Source: a virus. Taken from it: a stretch of 29,009 nucleotides of DNA. Where the stretch lies: positions 1 through 29,009 of the IMG/VR virus record IMGVR_UViG_3300025000_000340; one strand, given 5' to 3'. Shown here piece after piece: positions 28,463 through 29,009 of this stretch (position 1 is the first letter of the stretch; each line of letters begins with the position of its first letter). Below the pieces are notes generated by a model. It was not told the origin of the DNA. It saw only the letters and a list, made by a program, of their open reading frames with translations, and ran no database searches. The position numbers and the translations under genes are program-made.

Positions 28463-29009
28463 TGCAAATACGCTGCACCAAGCATGGAGACTGGGACACT
28501 GACTGGGTAACAGTAAACGTCTGCCCTCATTGTTACGCTGAAGAATTGGTAGGCCCTATCAAGCGCTGCCCGGTGCACCACAAGGGCTTCACCGAGGCAA
28601 GTTGCCCGGAATGTGTGAATGAATCCACATCACGCATCATGCAGAATTGGAAGGAAAGGGTAGAGACAGCCACTACCGAAGAGTTCGACCCCAACGGCAA
28701 GGCACTACGATCAGGATATGGAATAGTAGAGACAGCCGCAGAAGGTACTCCTGTGCTGCTTCCTAATCAGTGGTATTGTAGAATGCACGGAGTATACAAG
28801 CCTCCAGCAGATGGGGCTTCGGCTTACGCGGGATATGGTTATCACCGTGTGGCCTGTCCCCTGTGTGCGGCCGCCGGCATCCAGGTGCAACTCGATGCTG
28901 AGAAAAAGATCTGTGAGCCACTGGAGGGGCGGAAAGGAGACTTGGAAGTCAGGTGCAAATCTTCTTTGGAGTTCGACCCCAACGGCAAGAAAGCAAGCGA
29001 CCCCGGCAG
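28462..29009 (+). CDS. multi-zinc-ribbon protein, N-terminal 182 aa (runs off window)
   Basis: The frame is open from ATG 28462 (TGATG coupling; GGAGG upstream) to the window end. CxxC-type knuckles recur: VNVCPHCYAEE, then RCPVHH...ASCPECVNES, then WYCRMHG...ACPLCAAAG, so at least two or three treble-clef or ribbon units. The residues EFDPNGK occur twice and are encoded by an exact 21-bp direct repeat (28681-28701 and 28969-28989), which hints at a tandem internal duplication. Function unknown; it may bind nucleic acid. The C-terminus is not visible. Confidence 0.65.
   Translation, partial: MQIRCTKHGDWDTDWVTVNVCPHCYAEELVGPIKRCPVHHKGFTEASCPECVNESTSRIMQNWKERVETATTEEFDPNGKALRSGYGIVETAAEGTPVLLPNQWYCRMHGVYKPPADGASAYAGYGYHRVACPLCAAAGIQVQLDAEKKICEPLEGRKGDLEVRCKSSLEFDPNGKKASDPG

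Overview
The window is part of a tailed bacteriophage (Caudoviricetes) or closely related prophage genome. The evidence is a tailspike gene on one strand, a near-complete phage DNA replication and recombination module on the other, tight ATGA/TAATG gene overlaps, and many very small genes with strong Shine-Dalgarno sites. Four features suggest a bacterial host, probably Gram-negative: AGGAGG-type ribosome sites, sigma70-like promoters, lipobox-bearing exported proteins and a tailspike with a carbohydrate-active domain. I cannot name the host. No terminase, portal, capsid or integrase gene is recognisable here, so lytic versus temperate life style is open.

Layout. Positions 1-5010 are a minus-strand late block: two unidentified proteins, then a large tailspike, then a run of small proteins, three of them exported. 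Positions 5011-5594 are a divergent control region with a sharp G-rich to C-rich strand switch and an early promoter. Positions 5595-7794 hold nine small AT-rich plus-strand genes of unknown function. Positions 7795-8689 are non-coding and densely structured: a phased array of GTAAC half-sites around a long hairpin, four copies of a 17-bp element, an A/T-only stretch, and an operator-like palindrome inside the promoter of a double-HTH regulator. This is the best candidate in the window for a replication origin, partition site or main genetic switch.

From 8690 to the end is the early/middle replication block. It encodes HTH regulators, a family A DNA polymerase with 3'-5' exonuclease, a RecB/Cas4-like PD-(D/E)XK nuclease, a nucleotidyltransferase-like protein, a DHH phosphoesterase, a VRR-NUC nuclease, a DUF3307 membrane protein, an SNF2-type helicase, a PP-loop (PAPS reductase-like) enzyme, an aberrant class II (Leu-like) tRNA, a probable ssDNA-binding protein, a prim-pol/DUF927 helicase and the thymidylate synthase ThyX. 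Together these can supply primer synthesis, unwinding, strand protection, polymerisation, recombination/end processing and dTMP. Many small zinc-ribbon and hypothetical genes, often more AT-rich, sit between the core enzymes.

The most unusual items are: a CE4/NodB deacetylase-like domain inserted in the C-terminal part of the tailspike beta-helix; the two repeat families at 7796-8506; a tRNA whose enlarged anticodon loop is exactly complementary to its variable-arm loop; a recurring AGTAAACCC box upstream of three promoter-like sites; and duplicated stop/ribosome-site/start cassettes.
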